Shown here: piece by piece, positions 5,279-6,435 of the stretch
How positions within the stretch are numbered: position 1 is the first letter of the stretch
How the letters are laid out: each line of letters starts with the position of its first letter
NCBI GenBank assembly: GCA_913776405.1
Contig: CAJYOV010000411.1
Coordinates: 1 to 6,435, forward strand
DNA: 6,435 nucleotides
Direction: 5' to 3'
Source of the DNA: Pseudobdellovibrionaceae bacterium
GTDB lineage: Bacteria; Bdellovibrionota; Bdellovibrionia; Bdellovibrionales; JAMPXM01
The notes under the pieces: generated by a model
The model's input: the letters and a program-made list of their open reading frames with translations, nothing else
What the model was told of the DNA's origin: nothing
The model's database searches: none
Position numbers and translations under genes: made by a program

Positions 5279-5617
5279 TTATTTCGCGCCAGCTTCGGCG
5301 ACCAAAGCGTCCTGACCGCTCTCAGAGAAGATGAAGACGAGATCGCCTTCTTTGACCAAATCGAACTGGTCACGAGCCGCCCGTTCGATGAACTCAGGGC
5401 TTTGAGCTTCGTGGATTCGGAATTCCATCTTTTTTGAGCGCACTTTCGCTTCGCTGATCCGCTGCTCGATGGCGTCGTGCTCGCGGTGAAGGCTCCAGAG
5501 ACGGATCGCGGTACCATCGAGAATAACGCCGATCGCAGCCCCAGCGAGGCTGATCCACAGAACTTTGTGAGGGTGATGAGCGAGTTCACGAAACCAAGCG
5601 ATGAGAGAACGAAGCAT
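5279..5617 (-). CDS. ftsB: FtsB/DivIC-family septum formation initiator
   Basis: The protein has 112 residues, close to the family norm of 90-110. A short cytoplasmic N-terminus (residues 1-17) leads to one transmembrane helix at about 18-38 (VLWISLAGAAIGVILDGTAI), then a charged coiled-coil stretch at about 42-70 and the conserved C-terminal block SPEFIERAARDQFDLVKEGD followed by LVFIF (73-97). That block is the FtsB/DivIC signature (I-E-x-x-A-R-x-x-x-x-L-V-x-x-G-E/D). FtsB is an inner-membrane bitopic protein that forms the FtsQLB divisome complex and relays activation of septal peptidoglycan synthesis. The position right after eno on the same strand is a common arrangement and supports the call. 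The tail after 97 (SESGQDALVAEAGAK) is variable. The ATG at 5615-5617 is the only plausible start. It sits at the edge of a 12-bp inverted repeat, with no well-spaced Shine-Dalgarno. Confidence 0.9.
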   Translation of the reverse strand: MLRSLIAWFRELAHHPHKVLWISLAGAAIGVILDGTAIRLWSLHREHDAIEQRISEAKVRSKKMEFRIHEAQSPEFIERAARDQFDLVKEGDLVFIFSESGQDALVAEAGAK

Positions 5618-5639
5618 GCTCTTATTCTGCTTCGTTCTC
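5605..5639 (-). promoter_or_regulatory. 12-bp perfect inverted repeat enclosing the ftsB start codon
   Basis: On the minus strand GAGAACGAAGCA (5639-5628), an 11-nt loop GAATAAGAGCA (5627-5617) and TGCTTCGTTCTC (5616-5605) form twelve perfect pairs, extendable by a G-U and a G-C pair. The A of the ftsB ATG is the last loop base and the U and G are paired. The purine-rich GGGGGAG that could act as a Shine-Dalgarno overlaps the outer 5' arm. The 3' arm codes for ftsB residues 2-4. There is no T-tract, so it is not an eno terminator. Confidence 0.6.
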
Positions 5640-5677
5640 CCCCGAACTGACTACGAGACCAGAGTCGAGTTAGACGA

Positions 5678-6435
5678 TTACGTCCCTCGGCCGATGCCTT
5701 CGTAGCCCCAGTAGATAGCGTGATCGCCGAGGTCTTCTTCGATGCGAAGAAGTTGGTTGTACTTCGCTGTGCGTTCCCCGCGGCAGAGGCTGCCAGTTTT
5801 AATTTGGTGGCAGTTCAATGCGACTGCGAGATCCGCGATCGTGTTGTCTTCCGTTTCGCCTGAGCGGTGGGACATGATTGTGCGGAAGCCCGCGCGCTGC
5901 GCGAGTGAAACCGCCTCGCACGTTTCAGAGAGCGTTCCGATTTGGTTTACTTTCACGAGAAGTGCGTTGGCTGCTTTTTCTTTGATACCGCGGGCAACGC
6001 GTTCTGGGTTTGTGACGAACAAATCGTCGCCGACGAGTTGAAGCTTTGAGCCTTCCAGCTGCATGTACGACTTCCAACCGTCCCAATCATCTTCGGAGAA
6101 GCCGTCTTCGATTGAAACGAGCGGGAACGACTGCGCCCACGATGAATAGATTTTGCCGAGTTCGGACGCCGTGATTTGCGAACCTTCCCAGCGATATTTG
6201 CCGCCTTCGTAAAGTTCTGTCGCCGCCACGTCGAGCGCGAGGAAGATGTCTTGGCCTGCTATGTAGCCTGCAGCTTCGATCGCTTCCATGATGAGTTCGA
6301 GAGCTTCGCGGTTGCCTTTCAAACGAGGCGCGAAGCCGCCTTCATCACCTACTCCAGTCGAGAGACCTTTTTTATTTAAGATCTTTTTGAGCGTGTGGAA
6401 GATCTCCGAGCCAGCGCGGAGCGACTCTTTGAATT
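5678..6435 (-). CDS. eno: Enolase, C-terminal part (5' end outside window)
   Basis: The last 251 residues of phosphopyruvate hydratase are present, about 60% of a normal 420-430 residue enolase. The open frame continues through the right edge with no start there, so the coding region is cut by the window. Enolase converts 2-phosphoglycerate to phosphoenolpyruvate in the cytosol. In fragment numbering the signature residues are all present: [10 protein letters not shown] (29-36, with the catalytic acid Glu), LALDVAA with metal ligand D68, SIEDG with E109, VGDDLFVTN with D136, LVKVNQIGT with catalytic K161, [10 protein letters not shown] (H189 and the Ser/Arg loop) and [17 protein letters not shown] with K212. 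The signature loop reads SLCRGER where SMSRSDR or SLSRSER is more common; this is a conservative variation. The C-terminus ends [11 protein letters not shown]. The gene is upstream of ftsB with a 60-nt gap. Confidence 0.98.
   Translation of the reverse strand, partial: FKESLRAGSEIFHTLKKILNKKGLSTGVGDEGGFAPRLKGNREALELIMEAIEAAGYIAGQDIFLALDVAATELYEGGKYRWEGSQITASELGKIYSSWAQSFPLVSIEDGFSEDDWDGWKSYMQLEGSKLQLVGDDLFVTNPERVARGIKEKAANALLVKVNQIGTLSETCEAVSLAQRAGFRTIMSHRSGETEDNTIADLAVALNCHQIKTGSLCRGERTAKYNQLLRIEEDLGDHAIYWGYEGIGRGT

Overview
The window looks like ordinary chromosomal backbone of a Gram-negative bacterium. It carries enolase, an FtsB/DivIC-type division protein, an XRE-type regulator and DNA polymerase I, plus a lipoprotein, an orphan FliL-domain membrane protein and the tail of an NtrC/Fis-type regulator. 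The lipoprotein signal, the BamE-like fold and the FliL domain point to a flagellated or formerly flagellated didelphic (two-membrane) cell. The style of the proteins and the moderate GC content suggest a Bdellovibrio-like (Bdellovibrionota / former deltaproteobacterial) lineage. That placement is an inference from general resemblance and not from a search.

Layout. At 2-196 (+) is the C-terminal Fis-type DNA-binding end of a regulator. It converges, with only 3 bp between the stop codons, on a FliL-domain protein at 200-1189 (-). A 179-bp divergent intergenic region with two short palindromes separates that gene from a lipoprotein gene at 1369-2010 (+). The lipoprotein gene converges on polA (2037-4688, -) across a 26-bp gap with nested hairpins. 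Upstream of polA, all on the minus strand, lie an XRE-type regulator (4818-5090), ftsB/divIC (5279-5617) and the 3' part of eno (5678 to beyond 6435). Transcription of the right two thirds therefore runs eno -> ftsB -> XRE regulator -> polA. The eno-ftsB adjacency is a widely seen arrangement in proteobacteria. Whether the four genes form one operon is unclear, because terminator-like and promoter-like signals sit between the regulator and polA.

The most interesting content is in RNA-level structure at gene starts, not in a new protein system. (1) The polA leader holds a compact GC hairpin followed by U5, which looks like an intrinsic terminator or attenuator. It overlaps a second, mutually exclusive hairpin that contains the polA Shine-Dalgarno and ends directly at the ATG. 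(2) The ftsB start codon sits at the edge of a perfect 12-bp inverted repeat. (3) The regulator gene has a 6-bp GC hairpin directly upstream of its Shine-Dalgarno and an 18-bp dyad in its presumed promoter. At the protein level, PolA keeps intact 5'-nuclease and polymerase motifs but appears to have lost key acidic residues of the 3'-5' exonuclease domain. A canonical A_AAA_AAG slippery heptamer lies inside that degenerate domain.

I see no tRNA, rRNA, CRISPR array, insertion sequence or phage gene, and no gene-free stretch longer than 300 bases. I did not find a convincing previously undescribed multi-gene system; the leads below are testable but modest.
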